From Pseudomonas sp. ACN8 (GTDB taxonomy: Bacteria > Pseudomonadota > Gammaproteobacteria > Pseudomonadales > Pseudomonadaceae): 64,000 nucleotides of DNA. Both the position numbers and the translations under genes were made by a program. The stretch lies in NCBI RefSeq assembly GCF_002303925.1, contig NZ_MRCS01000011.1:62001-126000 (forward strand), read 5' to 3'. The notes under the pieces are model-generated. The model did not search any database. It was not told the DNA's origin and worked only from the letters and a program-made list of their open reading frames with translations. Shown here piece after piece: positions 48,235 to 57,579 of the stretch (within the stretch, counting starts at the first letter, position 1; each line of letters starts with the position of its first letter).

Positions 48235-49241
48235 GGATCGCAATCGTCAATGACATGCCCATGGCGGTGGAGGCCCTGCGTCGCGCCCTGGCATTCGAGC
48301 CGGCCCACGAGGTGGTCTGGGTCGCCGGCAATGGCGCCGAGGCGGTGCGCCAGTGCGCGCTGAACACGCCGGACCTGATTCTGATGGACCTGATCATGCC
48401 GGTGATGGATGGCGTCGAGGCCACGCGGCGGATCATGGCCGAGACCCCGTGTGCCATCGTCATCGTCACCGTGGATCGCCAGCAGAACGTGCACCGGGTG
48501 TTCGAGGCCATGGGGCACGGTGCGCTGGACGTGGTCGACACCCCGGCCCTCGGCGCCGGCAATGCCCAGGAAGCGGCCGCGCCGTTGCTGCGCAAGATCT
48601 TGAACATCGTCTGGCTGATCGGCGACAAGGGTAACCGCCCGCGCTTGGCGCCGACACCCGTGCGAAGTTCCGGCTCGCGCCAGAGCCTGATCGCCATTGG
48701 CTCATCCGCCGGCGGGCCGGCAGCGCTGGAGATCTTGCTCAAGGGACTGCCGCGTGATTTCTCTCCGGCCATCGTGCTGGTGCAGCACGTTGACCAGGTG
48801 TTTGCCGCCGGCATGGCCGAGTGGCTCGGCAGCGCCAGCGGCCTCGACGTGCGCCTGGCCCAGGAAGGCGAACCGCCGCAAAGTGGCGCGGTGTTGCTGG
48901 CCGGCACCAATCATCATATTCGCTTGCTGAAAAACGGCACGCTGGCTTACACCGCCGAGCCGGTCAACGAGATCTACCGGCCCTCCATCGATGTGTTCTT
49001 CGAGAGTGTGGCCAGTTACTGGAATGGCGACGCCGTAGGCGTTTTGCTAACCGGCATGGGGCGTGATGGCGCCCAAGGGCTTAAACTCATGCGCGAACAG
49101 GGCTACCTGACCATCGCACAGGACCAAAGCAGCAGTGCGGTATATGGCATGCCGAAGGCGGCCGCGGCCATCGACGCTGCCGTGGAGATTCGCCCGCTGG
49201 ACAAGATAGCGCCACGATTGCTGGAGATTTTCGCCAAATGA
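48231..49241 (+). CDS. wspF: CheB-like methylesterase WspF
   Basis: 336 aa. The receiver has Asp53 (LILMDLIMPVMDG). The CheB catalytic domain has Ser in GSSAGGPAAL (about 159), His in VLVQHVDQVF and Asp in GMGRDGAQGL. It removes methyl groups from WspA and so damps the pathway. Loss of WspF is the classic route to constitutively high c-di-GMP and wrinkly colonies in P. fluorescens. The gene here is intact in its visible motifs, so no wrinkly-type inactivation is seen. Confidence 0.92.
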   Translation: MRIAIVNDMPMAVEALRRALAFEPAHEVVWVAGNGAEAVRQCALNTPDLILMDLIMPVMDGVEATRRIMAETPCAIVIVTVDRQQNVHRVFEAMGHGALDVVDTPALGAGNAQEAAAPLLRKILNIVWLIGDKGNRPRLAPTPVRSSGSRQSLIAIGSSAGGPAALEILLKGLPRDFSPAIVLVQHVDQVFAAGMAEWLGSASGLDVRLAQEGEPPQSGAVLLAGTNHHIRLLKNGTLAYTAEPVNEIYRPSIDVFFESVASYWNGDAVGVLLTGMGRDGAQGLKLMREQGYLTIAQDQSSSAVYGMPKAAAAIDAAVEIRPLDKIAPRLLEIFAK

Positions 49242-49289
49242 GCACATTTTTCCTCATTCCTGGCTCAGGTAGTACTCAGGTGACCGCAC

Positions 49290-50291
49290 ATGACTGAATT
49301 ACAGCTCGACGACTTCAAGACCGACGAAAACGCCGCCATGGTGTTGCTGGTGGACGATCAGGCCATGATCGGCGAAGCCGTGCGTCGCGGCCTGTCGAAC
49401 GAAGAGAACATCGATTTCCACTTCTGCGCCGACCCGCACCAGGCCATCGCCCACGCGGTGCGTATCAAGCCGACGGTGATCCTGCAGGATCTGGTCATGC
49501 CCGGTCTTGATGGCCTGAGCCTGGTGCGCGAGTACCGCAATCACCCGGCGACCAAGGACATTCCGATCATCGTCCTGTCGACCAAGGAAGACCCGTTGAT
49601 CAAGAGCGCGGCCTTTGCCGCCGGGGCCAACGATTATCTGGTCAAGCTGCCGGACAACATCGAACTGGTCGCGCGCATCCGCTATCACTCGCGCTCTTAT
49701 ATGACCCTATTGCAACGGGACGCGGCGTACCGCGCGTTGCGGGTCAGCCAGCAGCAACTGCTCGACACCAACCTGGTGCTGCAACGCCTGATGAACTCCG
49801 ATGGCCTGACCGGGTTGTCGAACCGCCGGCACTTCGACGAATACATGGAGCTGGAGTGGCGCCGCGCTCTGCGTGAGCAGAGCCAGATGTCGTTGTTGAT
49901 GATCGACGTGGATTACTTCAAGACCTACAACGACACCTTCGGCCACCTGGAAGGTGATGAAGCCCTGCGCAAGGTCGCCACCGCCATCCGTGAAGCCAGT
50001 GCCCGGCCTTCCGACCTGCCGGCCCGCTATGGCGGCGAAGAGTTCGCCCTGGTGCTGCCCAACACCTCCCAGGGCGGTGCACGATTGATGGCGGAAAAGC
50101 TGCGCATGACCGTGGCAGCCCTCAAGATCCCGCACATTTCGCCGAGCGAAGGGGCGAGCCTGACCATCAGCATCGGCCTGTCGACCATGACGCCGACAGC
50201 GGGCAGCAATTGCCGCGAATTGATCTCGGCGGCGGACAAGGGGCTGTATTCGGCGAAGAACAATGGGCGTAATCAGGTGGGGATCGGGTAA
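49290..50291 (+). CDS. wspR: Diguanylate cyclase response regulator WspR
   Basis: 333 aa. The receiver has Asp67 ([13 protein letters not shown]), then a helical stalk and a GGDEF domain with active site GGEEF (248-252) and RPSD inhibitory site (239-242). Mg-binding Asp in [12 protein letters not shown] is also present. Phosphorylation by WspE stimulates c-di-GMP synthesis. AGGTG precedes ATG 49290 after a 48-base gap from wspF. It is the output of the operon. Confidence 0.93.
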   Translation: MTELQLDDFKTDENAAMVLLVDDQAMIGEAVRRGLSNEENIDFHFCADPHQAIAHAVRIKPTVILQDLVMPGLDGLSLVREYRNHPATKDIPIIVLSTKEDPLIKSAAFAAGANDYLVKLPDNIELVARIRYHSRSYMTLLQRDAAYRALRVSQQQLLDTNLVLQRLMNSDGLTGLSNRRHFDEYMELEWRRALREQSQMSLLMIDVDYFKTYNDTFGHLEGDEALRKVATAIREASARPSDLPARYGGEEFALVLPNTSQGGARLMAEKLRMTVAALKIPHISPSEGASLTISIGLSTMTPTAGSNCRELISAADKGLYSAKNNGRNQVGIG

Positions 50292-50302
50292 GCGCATCGA
50301 AA

Positions 50303-50405
50303 CCTGTAGGAGCGAGCTTGCTCGCGATGGTCGTGAACGATAACGCATAGAGCAAGATGCCCAGCGGTGCTTTTGGCTTTTTCGCGAGCAAGCTCGCTCC
50401 TACAG
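50303..50405. repeat. REPIN (GCGAGC type, TTGCTC variant)
   Basis: Arms CCTGTAGGAGCGAGCTTGCT and GAGCAAGCTCGCTCCTACAG share the same central change, like the copy at 22348. It lies between wspR and prfB. Confidence 0.9.
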
Positions 50406-50494
50406 TCCCTTTTCAGCCAAGCGGACTGCCGTTTCAAGCCGTTTCCCGGTATACTCGCCGGCTTTCAAAAGTTCGCCAACGAGTGCTGCCCGTC

Positions 50495-51590
50495 ATGGAA
50501 ATCAACCCGATCCTGAACACCATCAAGGACCTGTCCGAGCGCTCCGAAACTATTCGGGGGTATCTTTGACTACGATCAAAAGCATGAGCGTCTGACCGAA
50601 GTCAATCGCGAGCTTGAAGATCCGGCTGTCTGGAACAAACCTGAATACGCCCAGGAACTGGGCCGCGAGCGCGCTGCGCTGGCGCAGATCGTCGATACCC
50701 TGGACGAATTGAACACGGGTCTGGCCGATTGCCGCGACCTGCTGGACATGGCCGTTGAAGAAAACGACGAAGGCGCAGTGGGCGATGTCGTCGCCGAGCT
50801 GGCCCGTCTCGAGGAAAATCTGGCGAAGCTGGAATTCCGACGTATGTTCAGCCATGAAATGGACCCGAACAACGCCTATCTGGACATCCAGGCCGGTTCC
50901 GGCGGCACCGAAGCCCAGGACTGGGCCAACATCCTGTTGCGCATGTACTTGCGCTGGGCTGACAAACGCGGTTTCGACGCGACCATCATGGAGCTGTCTG
51001 CCGGTGAAGTCGCCGGGATCAAGGGCGCGACCGTGCACATCAAGGGCGAATACGCCTTTGGCTGGTTGCGGACCGAGATCGGCGTGCACCGTCTGGTGCG
51101 CAAGAGCCCGTTCGACTCCGGCAACCGTCGCCATACATCTTTCTCTGCGGTGTTCGTTTCCCCCGAGATCGATGACAAGGTGGAAATCGAGATCAACCCG
51201 GCAGACCTGCGGATCGACACCTATCGTTCCTCCGGTGCCGGTGGTCAGCACGTAAACACCACCGACTCGGCCGTACGTATCACCCACGTACCGACCAACA
51301 CCGTGGTCAGCTGCCAGAACGAACGCTCCCAGCACGCCAACAAGGACACCGCCATGAAAATGCTGCGGGCCAAGTTGTACGAGCAGGAAATGCAGAAGCG
51401 CAACGCGGCGTCCCAGGCGCTGGAAGACACCAAGTCCGATATCGGCTGGGGTCATCAGATCCGTTCGTACGTGCTCGATGCCTCGCGCATCAAGGACCTG
51501 CGGACGAACATCGAACGCAGCGACTGCGACAAGGTGCTCGACGGCGACATCGACGAGTACCTGGAAGCCAGCCTGAAATCGGGCCTGTAA
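50495..51590 (+). CDS. prfB: Peptide chain release factor 2, programmed +1 frameshift
   Basis: The gene starts at ATG 50495 and encodes 24 residues ([10 protein letters not shown] ... RGYL) before an in-frame TGA at 50567. The slippery context GGGGGTATCTTTGAC lets the ribosome shift +1 at CTT-T and continue with GAC at 50568, giving 364 aa. This autoregulates RF2: low RF2 favours the shift. The stop-codon anticodon mimic SPF is at 204-206 and the hydrolysis motif GGQ at 249-251. The size and both motifs are normal, so this is not a pseudogene. Confidence 0.95.
50561..50570 (+). promoter_or_regulatory. RF2 recoding site
   Basis: TATCTTTGAC preceded by GGGGG, which acts as an internal Shine-Dalgarno. 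The CTT codon slips onto TTT, bypassing TGA at 50567-50569. Confidence 0.93.
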
Positions 51591-51627
51591 CAGACGCCAA
51601 CACAGGATCGACCGTTTCAGCTCGATC

Positions 51628-51654
51628 CCTGTAGGAGCCAGCCCTGCTGGCGAT
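51628..51654. repeat. Single REP arm (GCCAGC type)
   Basis: CCTGTAGGAGCCAGCCCTGC and GGCGAT following, without an inverted partner nearby. It lies in the prfB-lysS gap. An extra C in CAGCCCTG distinguishes it from the other arms. Confidence 0.75.
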
Positions 51655-51705
51655 CCCCGGGCCGCAAGGTCCGGGGGCAACGAACCTGATGGAATATTTA
51701 AAGAC

Positions 51706-53208
51706 ATGAGCGACCTAGAACTCGACCCGCAAGCCCTGCAACAGGAAGAAAACTCCCTGATCGCCCTGCGCAAGGAAAAGCTTGCTGCCGAGCGCGCCAA
51801 GGGCAATGCCTTCCCGAACGACTTCCGCCGCGAAAACTACTGCGAACAACTGCAGAAACAGTATGCGGACAAGACCAAGGAAGAGCTGGCGGAGGCTGCG
51901 ATCCCGGTCAAGGTTGCCGGTCGTATCATGCTCAACCGTGGCTCGTTCATGGTGATCCAGGACATGACCGGTCGCATCCAGGTCTATGTCAACCGCAAGA
52001 CCCTGTCCGAAGAAACCCTGGCGGCGGTGAAAACCTGGGACATGGGCGACATCATTGCCGCCGAAGGCACCCTGGCCCGTTCCGGCAAGGGCGACCTGTA
52101 CGTTGAAATGACCAGCGTGCGCCTGCTGACCAAATCCCTGCGCCCGCTGCCGGACAAGCACCACGGCCTGACCGACACCGAACAGCGCTACCGCCAGCGC
52201 TACGTTGACCTGATCGTCAACGAAGACGTGCGCCAGACGTTCCGCGTGCGTTCGCAAGTCATCGCCCACATCCGCAGCTTCCTGATGAAGCGTGACTTCC
52301 TGGAAGTGGAAACGCCGATGCTGCAGACCATTCCTGGCGGCGCGGCAGCCAAGCCGTTCGAAACCCACCACAACGCGCTGGACATGGAAATGTTCCTGCG
52401 TATCGCGCCGGAGCTGTACCTCAAGCGCCTGGTTGTCGGCGGCTTCGAGAAAGTGTTCGAGATCAACCGCAACTTCCGTAACGAAGGCGTTTCGACTCGT
52501 CACAACCCTGAATTCACCATGTTGGAGTTCTACCAGGCCTACGCCGACTACGAAGACAACATGGACCTGACCGAAGAACTGTTCCGCGAACTGGCGCAGT
52601 TGGTCCTGGGCAGCACCGACGTGCCGTACGGCGACAAGGTGTTCCACTTCGGCGAGCCGTTCGTGCGTCTGTCGGTGTTCGACTCGATCCTCAAGTACAA
52701 CCCCGAGCTGACCGCCGATGACCTGAACGACATCGACAAGGCCCGTGCCATTGCCAAGAAGGCCGGCGCCAAGGTGCTGGGCTTCGAAGGCCTGGGCAAG
52801 CTGCAGGTGATGATTTTCGAAGAGCTGGTCGAGCACAAGCTGGAACAGCCGCACTTCATTACCCAGTACCCGTTCGAAGTGTCGCCGCTGGCCCGTCGCA
52901 ACGACGACAACCCGAACGTCACCGACCGTTTCGAGCTGTTCATCGGTGGTCGTGAAATCGCCAACGCCTACTCCGAGTTGAACGACGCGGAAGACCAGGC
53001 CGAGCGCTTCATGGCCCAGGTGGCCGACAAGGACGCCGGCGACGACGAAGCCATGCACTACGACGCCGACTTCGTTCGTGCGCTGGAGTACGGCATGCCG
53101 CCAACGGCGGGTGAAGGCATCGGTATCGACCGTCTGGTGATGCTGCTGACCAACTCTCCGTCGATCCGCGACGTGATCCTGTTCCCGCACATGCGGCCGC
53201 AAGCGTAA
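51706..53208 (+). CDS. lysS: Lysyl-tRNA synthetase, class II
   Basis: 500 aa. An N-terminal OB-fold anticodon-binding domain ([20 protein letters not shown]) precedes the class II catalytic core. Motif 1 is around [10 protein letters not shown], motif 2 is [16 protein letters not shown], and motif 3 is [14 protein letters not shown]. It charges tRNA-Lys in the cytoplasm. The prfB-lysS order is widespread in gamma-proteobacteria. A terminator follows directly. Confidence 0.96.
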   Translation: MSDLELDPQALQQEENSLIALRKEKLAAERAKGNAFPNDFRRENYCEQLQKQYADKTKEELAEAAIPVKVAGRIMLNRGSFMVIQDMTGRIQVYVNRKTLSEETLAAVKTWDMGDIIAAEGTLARSGKGDLYVEMTSVRLLTKSLRPLPDKHHGLTDTEQRYRQRYVDLIVNEDVRQTFRVRSQVIAHIRSFLMKRDFLEVETPMLQTIPGGAAAKPFETHHNALDMEMFLRIAPELYLKRLVVGGFEKVFEINRNFRNEGVSTRHNPEFTMLEFYQAYADYEDNMDLTEELFRELAQLVLGSTDVPYGDKVFHFGEPFVRLSVFDSILKYNPELTADDLNDIDKARAIAKKAGAKVLGFEGLGKLQVMIFEELVEHKLEQPHFITQYPFEVSPLARRNDDNPNVTDRFELFIGGREIANAYSELNDAEDQAERFMAQVADKDAGDDEAMHYDADFVRALEYGMPPTAGEGIGIDRLVMLLTNSPSIRDVILFPHMRPQA

Positions 53209-53220
53209 GTGTTTCAAATA

Positions 53221-53247
53221 AAAAGCCGCCTTTGAGGCGGCTTTTTA
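53221..53247 (+). terminator. Rho-independent terminator of lysS
   Basis: AAAAGCCGCC and GGCGGCTTTT form a long stem with a short loop and T-run, 12 bases after the lysS stop. Confidence 0.93.
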
Positions 53248-53306
53248 TTGCCTGTCTGGTACAAACGTATCAACTTGTTACTTTCATCTGAGAGGAAATA
53301 CCTGTC

Positions 53307-54023
53307 GTGATTCGTGCAATAGCTCAAGAAGGTGCAGCGGGTGTCGCCACTGCGGTCGCTGAAAGTGTTCAGTACCAGGGTCGCAAGGCCAGCCGACAGG
53401 GCAGCGAACAGCGACGACAGGAAATCCTGGATGCCGCCATGCGCATTGTCGTGCGTGACGGCGTACGGGCTGTAAGGCACCGTGCGGTGGCCGCCGAGGC
53501 ACAAGTGCCATTGTCGGCGACCACTTACTATTTCAAGGATATCGATGACCTGCTCACCGATACCTTCGCCCAATACGTGGAACGCAGTGCGGCGTACATG
53601 GGCAAGCTGTGGGTGAACAACGAGGGCCTGCTGCGCGAGATGATCGACAGTGGCGATGGCAGCCCGCAGGCGCGCTCGAAGCTGGCCGACGACATTGCAC
53701 GGCTGATGACCGATTACGTTCACCGGCAACTGGTCAATCGCCGGGAGCATCTGATGGCCGAGCAGGCGTTTCGTCAGGAGGCATTGCTCAACCCACGCCT
53801 GGCCGAACTGGTGCGCTCGCATCAGCAAATCCTGTTGCAGGGCTCTTGCCAGCTGTTCCAGGTGCTAGGCTCGCGCGAACCGCATCAGGATGCCAAGGTG
53901 TTGACGGCGATTATCGGCCGGATGGAATATCAGGGCCTGCTCAACGTAGACGAGCCTGCCGCCGAAGAGGAAATGCTCGGCATCCTGACGCGCTACATGC
54001 ACCTGGTGCTGGCGTCGGTGTAG
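53307..54023 (+). CDS. TetR family transcriptional regulator
   Basis: 238 aa from GTG 53307, with GAGAGGA about 10 bases upstream. A flexible N-terminal tail of about 30 residues precedes the HTH (RRQEILDAAMRIVVRDGVRA, then LSATTYYFKDIDDLLTDTF). The C-terminal ligand domain is helical. The position after lysS matches the PA3699 neighbourhood as I recall it. The ligand and targets are unknown. Confidence 0.87.
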   Translation: MIRAIAQEGAAGVATAVAESVQYQGRKASRQGSEQRRQEILDAAMRIVVRDGVRAVRHRAVAAEAQVPLSATTYYFKDIDDLLTDTFAQYVERSAAYMGKLWVNNEGLLREMIDSGDGSPQARSKLADDIARLMTDYVHRQLVNRREHLMAEQAFRQEALLNPRLAELVRSHQQILLQGSCQLFQVLGSREPHQDAKVLTAIIGRMEYQGLLNVDEPAAEEEMLGILTRYMHLVLASV

Positions 54024-54045
54024 TTCCTCCTGATTGGAGGCTACC

Positions 54046-54138
54046 CCTGTGGGAGCGAGCCTGCTCGCGAAAGCGGAGTGTCAGTCAACAGAGATGTTGA
54101 ATGTCAGACCGTATTCGCGAGCAGGCTCGCTCCCACAG
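54046..54138. repeat. REPIN (GCGAGC type)
   Basis: CCTGTGGGAGCGAGCCTGCT and its inverse around a spacer with GTGTCAGTCAACA and TGTTGAATGTCAGAC, the same internal pattern as the copies at 11346 and 59062. Confidence 0.9.
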
Positions 54139-54186
54139 AAGGGCGGTGTCCACCTCAGGGCGACGTATGTTCATAGGGAGTATTGA

Positions 54187-54741
54187 ATGAAAGCCTGGCG
54201 TGTCGTTGTGATCGCCTTGTCGTTCCTGCTGCTCAGTGGCTGTCTGGTGACCTTCAAGGAGCCGCTGCCCACGAGCGAGCCCGCGCCCAAAGGGTTGCTC
54301 GGCAGGTGGACCAGCACCAGCGCCTGGGGCGAGCCCGTCAATCTGGAGTTGACCCGCATCGGCGACAATCGCTACCAGGCCGTCAGCTACTTCAAGGCCA
54401 ATCCCAAGGAGCGTGAAGCCTACCTCTTCACCGTGTCGCGTCATGGCAACCGTTGGTACCTGTCAGCGAAGGTGCCGGCGCAGTTCGGCGGGCATTTCAT
54501 CATCGGCGGCTTCGAGCTGACCGACCAGCGTGAACTGGTGCTGTACAACCTCGACCTCGAACAGATCAACCAGGCGCTGAAGCAAAACGCCCTGAGCGGC
54601 GAAGCGTTTCAGACTGACGACGGTGCAGGCGTATTGATCGACAGCCACATGGATCAAGTCGCCGCCTACCTCGACGACCCGGCCAATTCCGATGTGTTTG
54701 TCGAAGCCGTACGCTACCAGCGTCTGGCCAAAGCCAAATAA
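54187..54741 (+). CDS. Predicted outer-membrane lipoprotein, unknown function
   Basis: 184 aa. A lipoprotein signal peptide (VVVIALSFLLLSGC) has the lipobox LLSGC, so Cys18 is the likely lipidated residue. The mature part has a short linker, then a beta-rich domain (GRWTSTSAWGEPVNLELTRI, RYQAVSYFK) resembling a small barrel or lipocalin-like sheet. No family assigned. It lies 32 bases before the QEGLA gene and may be co-transcribed with it. Confidence 0.8.
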   Translation: MKAWRVVVIALSFLLLSGCLVTFKEPLPTSEPAPKGLLGRWTSTSAWGEPVNLELTRIGDNRYQAVSYFKANPKEREAYLFTVSRHGNRWYLSAKVPAQFGGHFIIGGFELTDQRELVLYNLDLEQINQALKQNALSGEAFQTDDGAGVLIDSHMDQVAAYLDDPANSDVFVEAVRYQRLAKAK

Positions 54742-54773
54742 GCAGCACCAACAGGTTTCTACAGGAGTTTCGC

Positions 54774-56051
54774 GTGGACGATTACCAACAGTCGATACGT
54801 ATTTTGTCCGATCGCATCGTGCTGGCGCAGACGCCGATCCGCGTCCTCGATGCGGTCAAGTGGGATGACAACATTCGTAAAGGGTTCCTTAAGGCCAAGG
54901 GCAAGGAAATGCCGGCGGTGGACCGCGACTACTACCTCAACCGGCCGCTGGCGTTCGACTCCAGCAAAGTGAAGCTGGAATTCCAGAACATCGAGCGCGA
55001 CATCACCCGCCAGCTCGGCCAGTTCAACCCGGTCGGCCAGATCATGCGCCGCATGTGCAAGGAATACCGCATGGTGGTGCGCATGCTTGAAGCGCGTGGC
55101 ACCGAGGATTTCGGCCTGATTTCCCAGGAGTTGTACGGCGCTGCATCCGATGCATTCCATGCTGGCGACCCGACGCTGTCGGACCTGGGCATGATGTTGT
55201 CCGAATACCTGAACAACATCGACGGCCGTGGCGACCTGAAGGATGAACCGAAGACGCTGACGGCCAAGGACGCGGTGGACTTGTTGCAGCATCGCTTGAA
55301 CAAGGTGTTTGGCGAGGCCGAGGAAACCATCCGTGTGTTCGAGTCCGACGGCATCGTCGCCGATGCGGCGGCGGGTGCCGACTACATCAAGATCCGCGCC
55401 GACGCGATGTTCAACGACCGCGACGTGCGGGCGCTGGAGGTCCACGAAGGGCTGGTGCACGTCGGCACCACCCTCAACGGCCTGAACCAGCCTATCTGCA
55501 CCTTCCTCTCCAAGGGGCCGCCCTCGTCGACGGTGACCCAGGAAGGCCTGGCGATCCTGATGGAAATCATCACCTTCGCCTCGTACCCGAGCCGTCTGCG
55601 CAAACTGACCAACCGCACTCGCGCCATTCACATGGTGGAGGAGGGGGCCGACTTCCTGCAGGTGTTCGAGTTCTTCCGCGAGCAAGGCTTTGAAATGCCC
55701 GAGAGCTACAGCAACGCCAGTCGTGTTTTCCGCGGCTCGGTGCCGACAGGTCTGCCATTTACCAAAGACTTGTCCTACCTCAAGGGCTTCATCATGATTT
55801 ACAACTACATTCAACTGGCTGTGCGTAAAGGCAAGCTGGAGCAGATACCGCTGTTGTTCTGCGGCAAAACTACGCTGGAAGACATGCGCACCTTGCGCCA
55901 GTTGGTGGACGAGGGCCTGGTGGTACCGCCCAAGTACCTGCCAGAACAGTTCCGCGACATGAACGCGCTGTCGGCGTGGATGTGCTTCTCCAACTTCCTC
56001 AACCACCTGAGCCTGGACCGGATCGAGGCGGATTACTCCAATATTTTGTGA
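54774..56051 (+). CDS. QEGLA-motif DUF1704 putative zinc peptidase
   Basis: 425 aa from GTG 54774 with AGGAG 7 bases upstream. It belongs to the family named for flavohemoglobin expression and the QEGLA motif (DUF1704). The signature residues are present: HEGLVH (an HExxxH-type zinc site) near residue 223 and TQEGLA near 257, which supplies a third ligand or catalytic Glu. Eukaryotic relatives (MATCAP) are tubulin carboxypeptidases. The bacterial substrate is unknown to me. Confidence 0.85.
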   Translation: MDDYQQSIRILSDRIVLAQTPIRVLDAVKWDDNIRKGFLKAKGKEMPAVDRDYYLNRPLAFDSSKVKLEFQNIERDITRQLGQFNPVGQIMRRMCKEYRMVVRMLEARGTEDFGLISQELYGAASDAFHAGDPTLSDLGMMLSEYLNNIDGRGDLKDEPKTLTAKDAVDLLQHRLNKVFGEAEETIRVFESDGIVADAAAGADYIKIRADAMFNDRDVRALEVHEGLVHVGTTLNGLNQPICTFLSKGPPSSTVTQEGLAILMEIITFASYPSRLRKLTNRTRAIHMVEEGADFLQVFEFFREQGFEMPESYSNASRVFRGSVPTGLPFTKDLSYLKGFIMIYNYIQLAVRKGKLEQIPLLFCGKTTLEDMRTLRQLVDEGLVVPPKYLPEQFRDMNALSAWMCFSNFLNHLSLDRIEADYSNIL

Positions 56052-56065
56052 GGCTGGAGTTATCT

Positions 56066-56158
56066 CCTGTGGGAGCCAGCCTGCTGGCGATAGCGATTGT
56101 GCATTCAACATTGATGTTGACTGATACACAGCTATCGCCAGCAGGCTGGCTCCCACAG
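56066..56158. repeat. REPIN (GCCAGC type), near-identical to the copy at 57470
   Basis: CCTGTGGGAGCCAGCCTGCT and inverse, with a spacer holding TTCAACATTGATGTTGACTG. The spacer matches the 57470 copy base for base. Confidence 0.9.
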
Positions 56159-56199
56159 TGTTCGGTGTTTCAACCTCATTTATTGCGAGGTTTCAACGG

Positions 56200-57114
56200 A
56201 TGAGAATCCTCGGCATCCTCTGCCTTCTCCTGGCCTTGAACGGTTGCAGTTCGCTGTTGTTCTACCCCGAACCCGGCCAGTTGTTCACCCCGGAAAAAGC
56301 CGGGCTCGAATACCGCACAGTCACCTTGAACACCGCCGATGGCCTCAAGCTGAATGCCTGGTGGCTGCCGGCGAAGAAGGGTGTCGAGGTCAAAGGCACG
56401 GTGCTGCACCTGCACGGCAACGGCGGAAACCTGCCCATGCACCTCGGCGGCAGCTTTTGGTTGCCGAAAAATGGTTACCAGGTGTTGCTTGTGGACTATC
56501 GCGGTTATGGCCTGTCCGAAGGTGAACCGAGCCTGCCGGCGATCTATCAGGACATCGACGCGGCCTTCAAATGGCTCGACCAGGCGCCGGAGGTCAAAGG
56601 CAAGCCACTGATCCTTCTCGGCCAGAGCCTCGGTGGCTCGATGGCCGTACACTATCTGGTCCAGCACCCGGAACGGCAGAAACAACTGAAGGCTATTGTC
56701 CTCGACGGTGTGCCCGCCAGTTACCGAAGCATCGGTCAGTTTGCCTTGAGTACGTCATGGTTGACCTGGCCGGTGCAGGTGCCGTTGTCGTGGCTGGTGC
56801 CGGACGGCGACAGTGCGATCAACTCCATGGCGCAGCTCAAGGACGTGCCGAAACTGCTCTACCACAGCATCGACGATCCGATCGTGCCTCTTTCCAACGG
56901 CATCCGACTGTATCAAGCTGCGCCGCCGCCACGGGTGCTGCAACTGACCCGTGGCGGTCATGTGCAGACGTTCGCCGACCCGGTCTGGCGCAAGGTCATG
57001 TTGCGTTATCTTGATGATCCGCAGCATTTCAACGGCCTGCGCCGCCTGGGTGAGATCCCCAATTACCCGGCACCCCCGAATTCAGAAGATGAACCACCAG
57101 AGAGTCCGCAATGA
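56200..57114 (+). CDS. Alpha/beta hydrolase lipoprotein
   Basis: 304 aa from ATG 56200. The signal peptide ILGILCLLLALNGC ends in a lipobox, so it is probably anchored by Cys17. The hydrolase fold shows HLHGNGGN (oxyanion region), VDYRGYGLSEG, nucleophile Ser in GQSLGGSM, Asp in SIDDPIVPLS and His in RGGHVQTF. It resembles the BAAT/YfhR-like serine hydrolases. The stop overlaps the next small gene by 4 bases (ATGA). Confidence 0.87.
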   Translation: MRILGILCLLLALNGCSSLLFYPEPGQLFTPEKAGLEYRTVTLNTADGLKLNAWWLPAKKGVEVKGTVLHLHGNGGNLPMHLGGSFWLPKNGYQVLLVDYRGYGLSEGEPSLPAIYQDIDAAFKWLDQAPEVKGKPLILLGQSLGGSMAVHYLVQHPERQKQLKAIVLDGVPASYRSIGQFALSTSWLTWPVQVPLSWLVPDGDSAINSMAQLKDVPKLLYHSIDDPIVPLSNGIRLYQAAPPPRVLQLTRGGHVQTFADPVWRKVMLRYLDDPQHFNGLRRLGEIPNYPAPPNSEDEPPESPQ

Positions 57115-57440
57115 GTGAAGAACGCAACGCCATCCCGCTGATCATCACCGGTATCTGCAGCATCCTCGGCACCGTCGGTGCCCTGTGGTGGTACGGTTAC
57201 CTGCACTTCGCCAAGCCTGAGGATGCGTTGCTGCTCAACGAATTCACCATGCTCAAGACCGTGCCGGGTGAAGACTACAAAGTCTCCCTGCAACCGGCCG
57301 CCCAGGTGGCGCAGTGCATCGACGGCGTGCTGGTGCTGTTCGACATGGAACAGAAAGGCCTGACCGGCGTGCTGGTCGACAACAAGAAAAAAGCCGTGCG
57401 CTGCATGGGGCAGGAAACGCCGCAGAAGCTGGAGCAGTAA
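57111..57440 (+). CDS. Small single-span membrane protein, unknown function
   Basis: 109 aa. One hydrophobic helix near the N-terminus (IPLIITGICSILGTVGALWW) anchors a soluble C-terminal domain with two cysteines (QCIDGVL and RCMGQE) that could pair. Translational coupling to the lipoprotein hydrolase suggests a joint envelope function. I do not recognise the family. Confidence 0.75.
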   Translation: MSEERNAIPLIITGICSILGTVGALWWYGYLHFAKPEDALLLNEFTMLKTVPGEDYKVSLQPAAQVAQCIDGVLVLFDMEQKGLTGVLVDNKKKAVRCMGQETPQKLEQ

Positions 57441-57469
57441 CGCAATTTTCGCAGGCAACACAGAACCAA

Positions 57470-57560
57470 TGTGGGAGCCAGCCTGCTGGCGATAGCGATT
57501 GTGCATTCAACATTGATGTTGACTGATACACAGCTATCGCCAGCTGGCTGGCTCCCACGG
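57470..57560. repeat. REPIN (GCCAGC type)
   Basis: Almost identical to the copy at 56066. The differences seen are CAGCAGGC to CAGCTGGC in the right arm and CACAG to CACGG at the end. It lies between convergent genes. Confidence 0.9.
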
Positions 57561-57579
57561 GGTTTTGTGTTGCGGCTGA

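Noticed and set aside
48231..49241. Inactivated wspF as in wrinkly-spreader mutants
   Set aside because: Receiver Asp, catalytic Ser, His and Asp and full length are all present.
50495..50569. Apparent early stop making prfB a pseudogene
   Set aside because: The TGA sits in the conserved RF2 recoding site, and the downstream frame is intact.
51715..53217. 500-aa open frame antisense to lysS
   Set aside because: Exact overlap with a core synthetase gene; shadow frame.
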